From Bradyrhizobium diazoefficiens (lineage in GTDB: Bacteria > Pseudomonadota > Alphaproteobacteria > Rhizobiales > Xanthobacteraceae): a DNA stretch of 64,000 nucleotides. How positions within the stretch are numbered: the stretch's first letter is position 1; each line of letters starts with the position of its first letter. Of this stretch, positions 43,848-52,608 are shown piece after piece. The notes under the pieces are model-generated. The model was not told the origin of the DNA and searched no databases. It worked only from the letters and a program-made list of their open reading frames with translations. The position numbers and the translations under genes are program-made. The stretch is taken from assembly GCF_016616885.1 (NCBI RefSeq), contig NZ_CP067102.1:5360501-5424500 (forward strand), read 5' to 3'.

Positions 43848-45842
43848 TTAACGAGCCAACCGGTCCACCAGATTGCCCCATTCCATCTCTCTCCCAAGCT
43901 CGACCGATCCGGCCGAACTGAGGTGATCCTCATCGCGATAGAGCATCGTTCCGTTCAGCCGTGTCTGACACCGTCCGATCCCGCACAATCGATCGTCGAG
44001 ATCGAGAATCGGCGCCACGTCTTGCGCTCGCACTTGATCTAAGAAGCTTAAAACTTCGCGACGGTGCTCGCGGTATTCCTCTAAAGTGAATGTGCAGTCC
44101 GCATGATCGGTGATCGTCGGCTTGCCCGCCGCGGTCCGCTCAAGACAACGCCCAATATCGAAGGGGCCCTCAGGAGGCGGAGCCATTAGGATGACCCGCC
44201 TCCCGAGGCGGCGGATCTCCGAGACGGTGGTGGCTAAGGCTTTGAGCAGCAAAGCAGTGCTCTGCGGCCCCTCGCTGAAACCGTCCGGCGTTTTCACTAG
44301 ATACTTCCAGTGAGCTTCCGCACCCGGCACATACTGCGTAAGAGCACTGGAGAGTACTACGGTGTCGATCTCCGGATGCTTAGCCAGATAGTCGAACACC
44401 GACTCGTTGAACTTGGCACAACTCTCACTCCAATATCGAGGGTGCGCGTAATTCAGCGGTGACAAACCGAGGACGGGTCCACATACGCTCCTCGTGGCCT
44501 GAATAATTCCTTGCGGAGAAGAAGCCGCTAGGCCTGGCGCTAGCGCCATGGCATAGGAGTCGCCCCAAAGCAGCGTTCGCGAATTAGATCTGCTCATACA
44601 ACTAGGAATCGATGCGAATTGATCCTTGTATTCGCAGGCGGGCGATAGACCGAATCCGGCAACTCGCACCTGCGTGTCCACGGTGCTCATCGAACTGGCA
44701 CCGATGAAGCTCGTCGCGATCAGAATGATCGGCAGAAGCAGGAGGATCGCGACGCTACGGCTCGTAATCAAGAACCTACGGAAGCGTTGCTCTACGAAGC
44801 GGTACTGCAGCTCGGTCCAGATAGCAGTGATGCCGAGTAGCGCGATGTTCACCTGGGCGGGTACCGGGGTCAGGAAAACATTGCTCGCGAAAGCGAACAG
44901 CGGCCAATGCACCAAGTACAATGAATAGGACCGATCGCCAATGGCGGTAAGCGGCCATAGTGCAGACTCGGCTCTACCGAGGTTTGCGCCAGGGACGAGG
45001 AGCACTGCAGTCGCGAGGCATACAACCGCAGCGACTACGCCCGGATGCCCTCGCTCGTCCGCGATTACGGGGACGACTAGGAGGACCGCTACGCACGCCC
45101 AGCGTAGTACTGGGATCGGGATTGGTGCGATGATGTTTCGCCGCAGCATCAGCGCAAGCACGGATCCGATCCCCAGCTCCCACGCCCTGCTTGGCAGATA
45201 ATAGAAGGCTGCAGAGATCTTCCGCGCCATGAACGCCTCGCAGATCGCCACGCTTATGATTACTCCCACAATGCTGAGAAATAGCCGAAAGCGACGGGGG
45301 CATAGATACAACGCGATGGGGAGGACGAGGTAATACTGTTCCTCGAGAGATAGCGACCATACGTGGAGCAGCGGCTTCATCGCCGCGTTGGTTCCGAAAT
45401 AGTCCGTCTGGTGCAAAAGAACGATGTTTGCGGTGAAGGTAAACGAGCCAGCCAACTGCGCGGCGAAGCTTCGGAGTTCGGTCGCGTCGAGAAGCATCGG
45501 TGCCGCTATGGCTGTGAGGGTGAAAGTCGCGTAAGCTCCCGGCAATAGGCGACGAGCCCTACGCATATAGAAGCCACCGAAGGTGAAGCAGCCATTGTCG
45601 AGAGCTTCGTCGATCAGCCCGGTCATCAAGTAGCCGGATATAACGAAGAAGATGTCTACTCCGAGAAACCCCCCCGGAAATGGAAGCCGTGCGTGATTGA
45701 GGACGACTATTAGAACCGCCCATGCTCTGAGCAGCTGGATGTCCGAGCGGAAGTGCTTTGCTCTGGTCTGAACCACCTCTTCGGACCGGCGGACAGCCTC
45801 ATCGACAACCAAAGAACGGGTTAACGTTTGTTGGTGGAGCAT
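43848..45842 (-). CDS. OafA/YrhL-type membrane O-acyltransferase with C-terminal SGNH domain
   Basis: Protein of 664 aa. Residues about 30-385 are an acyltransferase-3 membrane domain: SDIQLLRAWAVLIVVLNHARLPFPGGFLGVDIFFVISGYLMT with the catalytic His, and LLHVWSLSLEEQYYLV. About ten helices follow. Residues about 400-660 form a periplasmic SGNH domain with RTLLWGDSYAMALAPGL (block I Ser) and the late RDEDHLSSAG (Asp-x2-His). This layout O-acetylates O-antigen or exopolysaccharide units as in OafA and OatA. It likely modifies the polymer made by the Wzx/Wzy genes. ATG 45842 is supported by an upstream AGGCACAG. Confidence 0.88.
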   Translation of the reverse strand: MLHQQTLTRSLVVDEAVRRSEEVVQTRAKHFRSDIQLLRAWAVLIVVLNHARLPFPGGFLGVDIFFVISGYLMTGLIDEALDNGCFTFGGFYMRRARRLLPGAYATFTLTAIAAPMLLDATELRSFAAQLAGSFTFTANIVLLHQTDYFGTNAAMKPLLHVWSLSLEEQYYLVLPIALYLCPRRFRLFLSIVGVIISVAICEAFMARKISAAFYYLPSRAWELGIGSVLALMLRRNIIAPIPIPVLRWACVAVLLVVPVIADERGHPGVVAAVVCLATAVLLVPGANLGRAESALWPLTAIGDRSYSLYLVHWPLFAFASNVFLTPVPAQVNIALLGITAIWTELQYRFVEQRFRRFLITSRSVAILLLLPIILIATSFIGASSMSTVDTQVRVAGFGLSPACEYKDQFASIPSCMSRSNSRTLLWGDSYAMALAPGLAASSPQGIIQATRSVCGPVLGLSPLNYAHPRYWSESCAKFNESVFDYLAKHPEIDTVVLSSALTQYVPGAEAHWKYLVKTPDGFSEGPQSTALLLKALATTVSEIRRLGRRVILMAPPPEGPFDIGRCLERTAAGKPTITDHADCTFTLEEYREHRREVLSFLDQVRAQDVAPILDLDDRLCGIGRCQTRLNGTMLYRDEDHLSSAGSVELGREMEWGNLVDRLAR

Positions 45843-46109
45843 CAGCTGTGCCTAAGCCTCGCCATAAAGCTTCGCGCAAACCTTTGGCAATCGGTCACGA
45901 GCGGTGCCTCGCCGTTCGGCCCCTATCGCCGCCCAGTTGCGCAACTAGGTTCGTCGAAGATCGGTGCTTTCGGATGCGCAGTCACTCCATCTTGCGGCGT
46001 ACTCAGAAATGAATAGCGACAGAAGGACGCCGAATCGTGCACTGCTCGCGCTACCCATGTATGGGTACTTATAAATCGCCCATTTCCGGCGAGACTGCAT
46101 TGATGCGGA
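45843..46109. other. Intergenic stretch upstream of the acyltransferase
   Basis: About 270 bases; presumably the leftward promoter. No further feature identified. Confidence 0.35.
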
Positions 46110-46162
46110 GAATCCTCAGCTTAGATGAATGTCTTTATAATCTTGGCAACGCATGATCGATC
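46110..46162 (+). pseudogene. Left half of a deacetylase gene fragment interrupted by IS66
   Basis: CTCAGCTTAGATGAATGTCT followed by TTGGCAACGCATGATCGATC matches the intact deacetylase gene at about 42420-42462 with a few changes. The last eight bases, GATCGATC, are the target duplication of the IS66 insertion. The match continues at 49279. Confidence 0.75.
46155..46162. repeat. IS66 target-site duplication, left copy
   Basis: GATCGATC, repeated exactly at 49279-49286 on the other side of the element. IS66 elements make 8-bp duplications. Confidence 0.9.
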
Positions 46163-46250
46163 GTAAGCGTGGCGCCGATGCCCTTCAGATTGTTTGTGCG
46201 TAGATTTGGGAGCGCCGCTAGAAGAGTCATCTTCGGCAAGGGTGCTCACA

Positions 46251-46673
46251 ATGGACGACCATTCGGACGACATAAGACGACCGTTGTCGCCGCGTATCGA
46301 AGTGTATGCTGGCTCCGGTCGCAAGCAGTGGCCAGATGATTTGAAGGCACAGATTGTCGCGGAAAGCCTCGAGCCGGGCGCGGTTGTCACAGATATTGCC
46401 CGCCGCCATGGCTGCCGGCCCCAGCAGGTGCATGACTGGCGGCGCCGGGCACGTTTAGGTCAATTGGTGCTGCCGGCTGCGGTGGATACACTGTCGTTTG
46501 TGCCGGTGGTGTCGGAATCGTCGCTACCGGCGGCCGCGGAGTCCTCCAGATCGCCGGATGCAGCCGTTGTAACGGTTGAGTTCCAGGGGGCACGCGTGGA
46601 GGTGCGCGGGACGCCTGGCCTTGCTGTGTTGAGTGATGTGTTCATTGCGCTCCGACGGACACGTTCATGCTGA
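46251..46673 (+). CDS. tnpA: IS66 accessory protein TnpA
   Basis: First gene of the IS66 operon, 140 aa. It has a transposase-8-like helix-turn-helix, RKQWPDDLKAQIVAESLEPGAVVTDIARRHGCRPQQVHDWRRRAR, near residues 25-70. The C-terminal VTVEFQGARVEVRGTPG motif is typical. ATG 46251 was preferred over an in-frame TTG at 46194. It overlaps tnpB by seven bases. It is required with TnpB for efficient IS66 transposition. Confidence 0.88.
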   Translation: MDDHSDDIRRPLSPRIEVYAGSGRKQWPDDLKAQIVAESLEPGAVVTDIARRHGCRPQQVHDWRRRARLGQLVLPAAVDTLSFVPVVSESSLPAAAESSRSPDAAVVTVEFQGARVEVRGTPGLAVLSDVFIALRRTRSC

Positions 46674-47020
46674 CGCCACCCGCTGGCCTCACGATTTACG
46701 TTGCGACCCAACCTGTGGACTTCAGAAAGGGTGCGGATGGCTTGGCGCTCTTGGCGAAGGAGACGCTGGGCCATGACCCGATGAAGGGTGTGGCGGTGGT
46801 CTTCCGTGCGAAGCGCGCCGATCGGGTGAAGATTGTCGTCTGGGATGGCACCGGCCTGGTGATGTACTGGAAGCGGCTCGACAGCAGCGGCTTCAAGTGG
46901 CCTCCCATCGTGGCCGGCGTGATGCGGATGAACGCCGCGCAGTTGTCGGCGCTTCTGGCCGGCATGGATTGGACGCGCATGCACGCGCCTCGAATCCTGC
47001 AGCCGAAAGCGCTTGCGTAA
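46667..47020 (+). CDS. tnpB: IS66 accessory protein TnpB
   Basis: Protein of 117 aa of the IS66 Orf2 family. The diagnostic run TIYVATQPVDFRKGADGLALL opens it, and the middle reads VVFRAKRADRVKIVVWDGTGLVMYWKRLD. The ending MDWTRMHAPRILQPKALA is usual. Overlaps the end of tnpA. This protein is an IS66 accessory factor, not the nuclease TnpB of IS200/IS605. Confidence 0.93.
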   Translation: MLTPPAGLTIYVATQPVDFRKGADGLALLAKETLGHDPMKGVAVVFRAKRADRVKIVVWDGTGLVMYWKRLDSSGFKWPPIVAGVMRMNAAQLSALLAGMDWTRMHAPRILQPKALA

Positions 47021-47072
47021 GGATACAAAATCTTCGCTGCATCGGGGCGCGAAGCATGGCAAGCTCGGGCCA

Positions 47073-48638
47073 ATGAGTGATTTGCCTGATGAGCTGCCGA
47101 GCGATCCAGCCGAGTTGCGTGTCTTTGCCGCGGCTCTGCTGGATCGCTGCGCCAGGCTCGAGCGGTTGCTCAAGCTTGCAAAAGATGCGCAGTTCGGTCG
47201 GTCCTCGGAAAAGCTGGACGCTGATCAGCTACAGCTTGTTCTGGAGGACATCGAAGAGGCCGTCGCGGCCCTCGAAGCAGCCGGGGATCGCGCCAATCCC
47301 AGAACCTGCGAGAAGAGAACTGCCGAGCGTAGAGCCAACCGTGGTCAACTTCCGGAGCATTTGCCGCGCATCGTCGAAATCCTGATGCCGGCCGAGACTT
47401 GTTGTCCGTCTTGTAAGGGCGACCTCTTCGAGATTGGTCGCGATGAGAGTCAGAGGCTCGACGTCGTTCCGGCGCAGTATCGCGTCATCGTCACCCGCCG
47501 GCCCAAGCTGGCCTGCCGCGCCTGTCACGGCGTCGTCCTCCAGCACGCTGCGCCCGAGCGACTGATCAGGGGAGGATTGCCCACCGAGCGGCTCGTCGCG
47601 CATGTGATCGACGCCAAGTATCATTGGCATTTGCCGCTTTACCGCCAGGCGCAGATGCTGGCGACGCACGGCATCGCCATCGACCGTTCCACGCTCGCCT
47701 TCTGGGTCGGCTATGCCGCCCGGGAATTGAAGCCCTTATGGCATCGTCTGCGCGAGCTTCTGCTCGCCTCTCCGAAGCTCTGTGTCGATGAGACCCCGGC
47801 GCCGGTGTTGGATCCGGGGCGCGGCAGGACGAAAACCGGCTACTTCTGGGCGCTCTCGCGCGATGACAGGCCTTGGGCCGGACCTGACCCACCTGGCGTG
47901 GTTTACGCCTATGCACCGGGCCGTGGGGCCGTTCATGGCTTGAGCCTGCTCGAGGGCTATCGCGGTATCATCCATTGCGATGGCTATCAGGCCTACAAGA
48001 CCATGACCCGAGAGACGCGTGCGGACGCCCTGTCCGGGACGCTCGCCTTTTGCTGGTCGCATCTGCGGCGCCAGTTTGTGAAGATCGAGCGCGAGGCTTC
48101 GCCGGCGCCAGCTCCGGTTGCCCGCGAGGCCCTCGAGCGCATCGCCCAGCTCTACGCGGTCGAGAAAGCACTCCGCGGCCGATCTGATGCCGAGCGCCGT
48201 GCGGGCCGACAAGCGCATGCCCAGCCTCTGGCTGCAGCCTTGAAGCAGTGGTTTGAGGCAACGCTTGATCACCTTGCGCAGAAGAGCGACACGGCGAAGG
48301 CTTTGCGTTATGCGCTGCGTCATTGGGACGGCCTGACGCTGTACCTTGATGACGGGCGCATCGAGATGGACACGAATGCGGTCGAGCGTGCGATGCGGCC
48401 GATCAAGCTCAACGCCAAGAACTCCCTTTTTGCCGGTTGCGATGAGGGCGCCGAGAGTTGGGCAGTCCTGGCTTCGTTAATCGAGACCTGTAAGCTCAAT
48501 AGCGTCAGTGCCGAGCACTGGCTCGCCGACGTTCTCGCGAAGCTTATCAATGGTTGGCCTGCGGCGCGACTGGACGAACTGCTCCCCTGGGCGTCGACCT
48601 ATACGATGCATGCACACGATCCGCGGCTGGCAGCATGA
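47073..48638 (+). CDS. tnpC: IS66 transposase TnpC
   Basis: DDE transposase of 521 aa. The N-terminus has a leucine-rich stretch (LDRCARLERLLKLAKDAQFGRSSEKLD), then a zinc-finger-like CCPSCKG...CRACHG. The catalytic part carries LCVDETPAPVLDPG, GIIHCDGYQAYK and IEMDTNAVERAMRPIKLNAKNSLFAGCDEGAES, supplying Asp, Asp and Glu. ATG 47073 was chosen; the frame is open 20 codons upstream. Intact and of normal length. Confidence 0.93.
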   Translation: MSDLPDELPSDPAELRVFAAALLDRCARLERLLKLAKDAQFGRSSEKLDADQLQLVLEDIEEAVAALEAAGDRANPRTCEKRTAERRANRGQLPEHLPRIVEILMPAETCCPSCKGDLFEIGRDESQRLDVVPAQYRVIVTRRPKLACRACHGVVLQHAAPERLIRGGLPTERLVAHVIDAKYHWHLPLYRQAQMLATHGIAIDRSTLAFWVGYAARELKPLWHRLRELLLASPKLCVDETPAPVLDPGRGRTKTGYFWALSRDDRPWAGPDPPGVVYAYAPGRGAVHGLSLLEGYRGIIHCDGYQAYKTMTRETRADALSGTLAFCWSHLRRQFVKIEREASPAPAPVAREALERIAQLYAVEKALRGRSDAERRAGRQAHAQPLAAALKQWFEATLDHLAQKSDTAKALRYALRHWDGLTLYLDDGRIEMDTNAVERAMRPIKLNAKNSLFAGCDEGAESWAVLASLIETCKLNSVSAEHWLADVLAKLINGWPAARLDELLPWASTYTMHAHDPRLAA

Positions 48639-49237
48639 GCCTCAATACGACCGCGGTCCGGATCAAGGTGACCCTCAAGGATGTGAAACCGGAGGTGATG
48701 CGTCGTCTTGTCGTACCTGTCACCCTGCGCCTGGATCGACTGCATCTGACGCTTCAGGAGGCGTTCGGCTGGACGAACAGCCACCTCTTCGAGTTCTTCG
48801 CTGGTGAGACCCGTTGGGGGATTCCCGATCCCCACAACGATTACGGCCACCAGCCCATGGATGCCAGCAAAGCGCGGCTCTGTGATATCGTTCAAGAGAC
48901 CGGCGCGAAGACGATCCATTATCTCTATGACTTTGGCGACAGCTGGGACCATGTGATCAAACTCGAAAACTGGTTCGACAACACCACGACGGAGGGACTT
49001 CCCCTCTTGCTCGAGGCCGCCGGTCGTTGTCCTCCGGAAGACGTCGGCGGTGCCCCAGGCTATGCCGAGTACCTTGATGCCATCGGTGACCCCGGCCATC
49101 CGGAGCACGAACATATGCGTCTCTGGGGCCCCGAGCGGTTCGATCCCAACGTCATCGACCGGAAGGCGCTCGAGGCCGCCGTCAACGCGTTGTCCGACAC
49201 ATGGAAGCCGCGGCGACGCGCCACGCGGGTTAAATAG
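48635..49237 (+). CDS. pRiA4b ORF-3-like passenger protein in IS66
   Basis: Protein of 200 aa whose start overlaps the tnpC stop (ATGA), inside the element. It reads VRIKVTLKDVKPEVMRRLVVP, LHLTLQEAFGWTNSHLFEF, IHYLYDFGDSWDHVIKLE and RCPPEDVGGAPGYAEYLDAI. These mark the plasmid pRiA4b ORF-3 family, which is often found beside IS66-type transposases. Biochemical role unknown. Confidence 0.88.
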   Translation: MSLNTTAVRIKVTLKDVKPEVMRRLVVPVTLRLDRLHLTLQEAFGWTNSHLFEFFAGETRWGIPDPHNDYGHQPMDASKARLCDIVQETGAKTIHYLYDFGDSWDHVIKLENWFDNTTTEGLPLLLEAAGRCPPEDVGGAPGYAEYLDAIGDPGHPEHEHMRLWGPERFDPNVIDRKALEAAVNALSDTWKPRRRATRVK

Positions 49238-49278
49238 ACGTCAAGCGCCAATCGAAAGGGCCGCAGGGCTACGCTTAC

Positions 49279-49346
49279 GATCGATCGCGCCGTTATGAGG
49301 TTCTGACTTTCGACGACGGATACCGGGATAATCTCTCCGTAGCTTC
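49279..49346 (+). pseudogene. Right half of the interrupted deacetylase fragment
   Basis: GATCGATCGCGCCG, then TTATGAGGTTCTGACTTTCG and ACGACGGATACCGGGATAAT, matches the deacetylase region encoding RSRRYAVLTFDDGYRDNLSV at about 42455-42523. Homology ends near 49346. With the left piece, only about 120 bases of the gene are present, so this was already a fragment before IS66 landed. Confidence 0.75.
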
Positions 49347-49354
49347 CGACCCGC

Positions 49355-49575
49355 TGCCGCAGAGCGAGCGTTGCGCGGTTTTGCTCTGGGAAGAAAGGCA
49401 TGGTTGTTCGCCGGTTCTGATCGCGGCGCCGAGCGGGCTGCCGTGATGGCCACGCTTATCATGACGGCACGTCTCAACGACATCGACCCGAAAGCCTGGC
49501 TTGCCGACGTCTTCGCGCGCATCGCCGACATGCTGCAGAACCGCCTGCACGAGTTGTTGCCCTGGAACTGGCGTA
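49355..49575 (+). pseudogene. C-terminal remnant of a second IS66 transposase
   Basis: Encodes ALGRKAWLFAGSDRGAERAAVMATLIMTARLNDIDPKAWLADVFARIADMLQNRLHELLPWNW in one frame. This is the end of an IS66 TnpC of a different subtype from the intact one. The catalytic residues are absent. Confidence 0.75.
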
Positions 49576-49578
49576 GCC

Positions 49579-49860
49579 ATGCACGTCAACAAGGTTCACG
49601 CCGTCTTCACCATCGCTCACGTCGCAAAAGACCTCGGCGAAGGCGAGGACTGGCTCTGGGACGTGGCCAACGGAATGGACACAGTGGATGGCGTCATCTG
49701 GGTTTACGGCATAGGTGACGACCAGGTCATGGCGCTCACCGACTTCGGCATCGAAAACCTGACGGAGCTCATCAGGATGCACAAGGAGGACCCCGAACTC
49801 CTCAAGCGGTGGAATCGGTGCGCCCCTGTCCGCGGCCTAGCTCGGATGGATATCGTGAAG
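49579..49860 (+). CDS. Small hypothetical protein from an IS66-type element (3' end uncertain)
   Basis: Begins MHVNKVHAVFTIAHVAKDLG just after the transposase remnant and continues EDWLWDVANGMDTVDGVIWV, then VMALTDFGIENLTELI, a pattern I recognise from small proteins accompanying rhizobial IS66 elements. The natural product should be about 85-95 aa. Here the frame runs on antisense into the neighbouring lyase gene to 50160, so the native stop has been lost. Probably a remnant. Confidence 0.5.
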
Positions 49861-51339
49861 TTATGGGGAAACCATAAAATTTCGGTAGCGGGCCACTTGA
49901 GTGTCGTTCGTCGTCGGAGCCCGATAAATTCCGTGTTTCCAATAGTAGCGCGAGGTTCCAGTCCCGAGCTTTCCCTGTCCACTGAAGCTGACAATCGGAA
50001 CACCGTCGCGCACCACGCTCAGGGTGCCTCGTGCGAAGTTGACCCAAATATCCATCGAGTAATAGTGCCCGCGTTGAATCGGCTTCGGGTCTGTATACAT
50101 GTTCACTTCTGCATTTGTATCCGCCGTGCGAGTTATGATCTGCATGTGCTCGCCTCTTAAGGCCACGGCGAATGGCGGTGAGCCTCCGTCACCGTGATGC
50201 CACTGACCAATCACGACCCACTGTGAGGTATTGCGATTACCTGGTTCGAGCATGAAATCATAGGCGACGTGGAGATCGGTATCAGCCGGGTAGCCAAAAG
50301 TGCCGTTAACGTAAATCTGTTGCTCGAGCTCGACGCGCTCAGTGCCACCATAGTTTCCATAGATATCGCCGGAGCGAAGCTCGAAACGGAGCGTTTGAGA
50401 GTCCGGACTCTGCAAACTATAGGGCTGCACCGTCTGAACCTCGAAAGGGTGATTGTCTAGATTTATCGAAGAGCCATCAATACCCGAAAACTTCGTTACG
50501 TCCGGAACAGGTGCTCCGTTTGACGATTGCACATGCATCGAAGCTGGAGTCGGTGTTGGTGCCGCTAAAGTCGTTTTCGACACGCCATTGCTGAGCGCAC
50601 TTCCGTCGCCGTTGGATAGGATGGCCGCAACTCGGTAAGCGCAAGTCTTCGATGCAACCAAACCAGTGTTGTCATATGACGTGCCAGCGACCTTAGGGAT
50701 CTCAATCCCGTCGCGTTGAACCGAATGGGATTGAATCATATAACCTGATGGCGCGACGGCTCTGTTCCACGAGAGATTGATTTGATTCGACCTGATAGCG
50801 CTCGCAGCCATCGTTGGAGTGGAAGGAATCAATCTAACTCCTGAAATTGTGGCCATGCCGTAAGCAACACCTTTTGCAAAATTACTTAGCTGGGACTGGT
50901 CGGCTTGCTCGGATCGAAATGAAACGTCTTTGGCCAATAAAGTGCGTGTGGCTCCCTGTTCGACATAACTAGTGTGAGTCTGCGCCGGGATATCGATCTT
51001 AAATCGAAACTGATATCTTAAACCGGCCGAATACACGACGCTTGCTAAACTCGAATAGTTGTTATCGTTGCGAACGTCAATTGTGCCCGCACCATTGAAA
51101 CGGGCGATCGCAGCAGGATCGTTCCATTGCGATGCCGTTCTGCTTGAAAGTCCAATCGGGACATCTTCGCCTGACCCCGGTTGAGTTGGAATTGAGTCCA
51201 CTACCGCGACGATACTTCCGGATCGTGCCGCAAGCAGCGGAGTGTTGGTCCACGTCGCGGCTAAAGTCCATGATGAGCTTAGTCCTAAAAAGAACAAGGC
51301 CAATATTGTGTTCAAACTTCGAATCATACTTTCCGTCAT
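49861..51339 (-). CDS. Secreted protein with fibronectin-III and polysaccharide-lyase-like domains
   Basis: Protein of 492 aa. Signal peptide at residues 1-28 (MIRSLNTILALFFLGLSSS, cut near LAA-TW). Residues 30-170 are an unrecognised beta-rich region. Residues about 175-265 form a fibronectin-III domain (INLSWNRAVAPSGYMIQ, YRVAAILSNGDGSALSN). Residues about 295-492 resemble the heparin-lyase-I type polysaccharide lyase fold (TLRFELRSGDIY, ERVELEQQIYV, YDFMLEPGN, WVVIGQWHHGDGGSPPFAVAL, YYWKHGIYR). The same domain occurs in the large protein at 61.3 kb. ATG 51339 has GTGGAAA upstream. It probably acts outside the cell on the locus polysaccharide. Confidence 0.78.
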   Translation of the reverse strand: MTESMIRSLNTILALFFLGLSSSWTLAATWTNTPLLAARSGSIVAVVDSIPTQPGSGEDVPIGLSSRTASQWNDPAAIARFNGAGTIDVRNDNNYSSLASVVYSAGLRYQFRFKIDIPAQTHTSYVEQGATRTLLAKDVSFRSEQADQSQLSNFAKGVAYGMATISGVRLIPSTPTMAASAIRSNQINLSWNRAVAPSGYMIQSHSVQRDGIEIPKVAGTSYDNTGLVASKTCAYRVAAILSNGDGSALSNGVSKTTLAAPTPTPASMHVQSSNGAPVPDVTKFSGIDGSSINLDNHPFEVQTVQPYSLQSPDSQTLRFELRSGDIYGNYGGTERVELEQQIYVNGTFGYPADTDLHVAYDFMLEPGNRNTSQWVVIGQWHHGDGGSPPFAVALRGEHMQIITRTADTNAEVNMYTDPKPIQRGHYYSMDIWVNFARGTLSVVRDGVPIVSFSGQGKLGTGTSRYYWKHGIYRAPTTNDTQVARYRNFMVSP

Positions 51340-51741
51340 TGAATCATTTCCACTAAAGCAGTTCAGAAATGTACGATGGGGAAATTGAAACGATCTAAAT
51401 GAGTGATGGGTTCGATCTAAACCGCAGCTGGTGATGGGATCTGGTGCCCTCAAGGCAACCCCTGTTCCGAGAGCAACCATGTCGGCGGCCATGGCAGCGG
51501 CGCCGAGATTAAGCTCCCTCGCATTGACGGCGCTCAGGATATCGGTTTCTGCGCGACGTCTCTGATGTTGCGCGCAAGCAATCTGTCGCCAGTCAAGCGT
51601 CCCAGCGCCATTTCGTTCATTTCCCTTCGCAAACCATGCATCAGTGTGTTCATGACGCGGATCCGAAGTAGTCGAAAACGACGGATCAAGAGCCCGGCCG
51701 CAGAGTGCAAAGGGCGCGCCGGCGAATTTGCGGCGTGCAGC
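51340..51741. other. Gene-free stretch between the lyase-like gene and the FkbM gene
   Basis: About 400 bases. Leftward frames look partly protein-like (for example RREMNEMALGRLTGDRLLARN near 51560-51640), but no complete gene or known family was recognised. Confidence 0.35.
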
Positions 51742-52593
51742 TCACCCTGAGCCAAGCGCTGCGTGCGTATCATACCAGCCAGGTATCGCCACACCGAAAC
51801 GCTTCTGCAGCCGCCACGAAACTTTGCCGAGCTGCCGACCGACGACGTTTCGCCATAACGGTGAGTCGTCACCGAACAACCGATACATCCGAAAAACACG
51901 TTCATACTCTTTGATCGCTTCTGCCTGCGACAAATACGGCTCCGCGAGCTCGGCACCGAATGGCCCCGATGCGCCCCGTGAAAAGACGTGTCGTATGGGA
52001 TTGCCCTCAAGGGAATGTCCCTCATATACCCTCCCCTCGATCGTCTGCTGTTGCACCAGCGCAAAGCGCGAGTAACCCAGCTCGGACAAGAGTTCAAATT
52101 CTCCGAGTAGAGCCGAGAAATCCGTTTGTGAGGACTCGATCGAGAGATAATCTGGGCGCTGCGTAAACTGCAGCAGCATCTTGGCGCAGACGAGATCAGC
52201 ACCCTCTATGTCGATCTTCATGCAATGAGGGATCCCGTACCTTGCGAGGCATCCGGCAAAATCGATCGCCTTAAGATGTATCACCGAAGAGCTGCTTCCG
52301 AGCTGCCGGTTTCGTTCGTCCCACTTTGAACAAATGGTGCCCCATTGGTCGTTCGTGCTGCGATAAAAGGCAATAGTTCCGGAGGCTGGCGGATCGGCGC
52401 AGATCACACCTGCAACAATCTTCAACTGACCGGCCGCGAGTTCAGCCGCAAAGCGTTTTTGGCAATGATCCACAAGCAACGGATCGGCCTCGAAACCAAC
52501 AACGCGGTAGCCCTTCTTCAAATAAAACTCGGTATCTTCACCGAGATTCATTCCGACGTCGTAGACCAAATCAGCATGTTTTGAGACAGCCAC
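51742..52593 (-). CDS. FkbM-family methyltransferase
   Basis: SAM-dependent methyltransferase of 283 aa. The N-terminus has DLVYDVGMNLGEDTEFYLKKGYRVVGFEADP, the SAM motif of the FkbM family, followed by IHLKAIDFAGCLARYGIPHCMKIDIEGADL with the conserved KIDIEG. Start is GTG 52593 with a good GGGGAGG five bases upstream. It follows the Wzx gene by 15 bases in the same direction. FkbM members O-methylate sugars in many polysaccharide loci, so this one may methylate a residue of the repeat unit. Confidence 0.85.
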   Translation of the reverse strand: MAVSKHADLVYDVGMNLGEDTEFYLKKGYRVVGFEADPLLVDHCQKRFAAELAAGQLKIVAGVICADPPASGTIAFYRSTNDQWGTICSKWDERNRQLGSSSSVIHLKAIDFAGCLARYGIPHCMKIDIEGADLVCAKMLLQFTQRPDYLSIESSQTDFSALLGEFELLSELGYSRFALVQQQTIEGRVYEGHSLEGNPIRHVFSRGASGPFGAELAEPYLSQAEAIKEYERVFRMYRLFGDDSPLWRNVVGRQLGKVSWRLQKRFGVAIPGWYDTHAALGSG

Positions 52594-52608
52594 CTCATCC
52601 TCCCCTGA

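Larger units (their letters stand above)
46163..49278 (+). mobile_element. Complete IS66-family insertion sequence with passenger gene
   Basis: Element of 3116 bp bounded by GTAAGCGTGGCGCCGATGCC on the left and the imperfect inverse (GTAAGCGTAGCCCTGCGGCC read inward) on the right. An exact 8-bp direct repeat flanks it. It encodes tnpA, tnpB, tnpC and a pRiA4b ORF-3-like passenger, all in one direction with overlapping genes. All frames are intact, so it may be active and recent. It interrupts a fragment of a polysaccharide deacetylase gene. Confidence 0.92.

Noticed and set aside
43848..49278. Considered as an integrative element or genomic island with attachment sites
   Set aside because: No integrase or tRNA gene is present, and the only clean direct repeats are the 8-bp IS66 target duplication.
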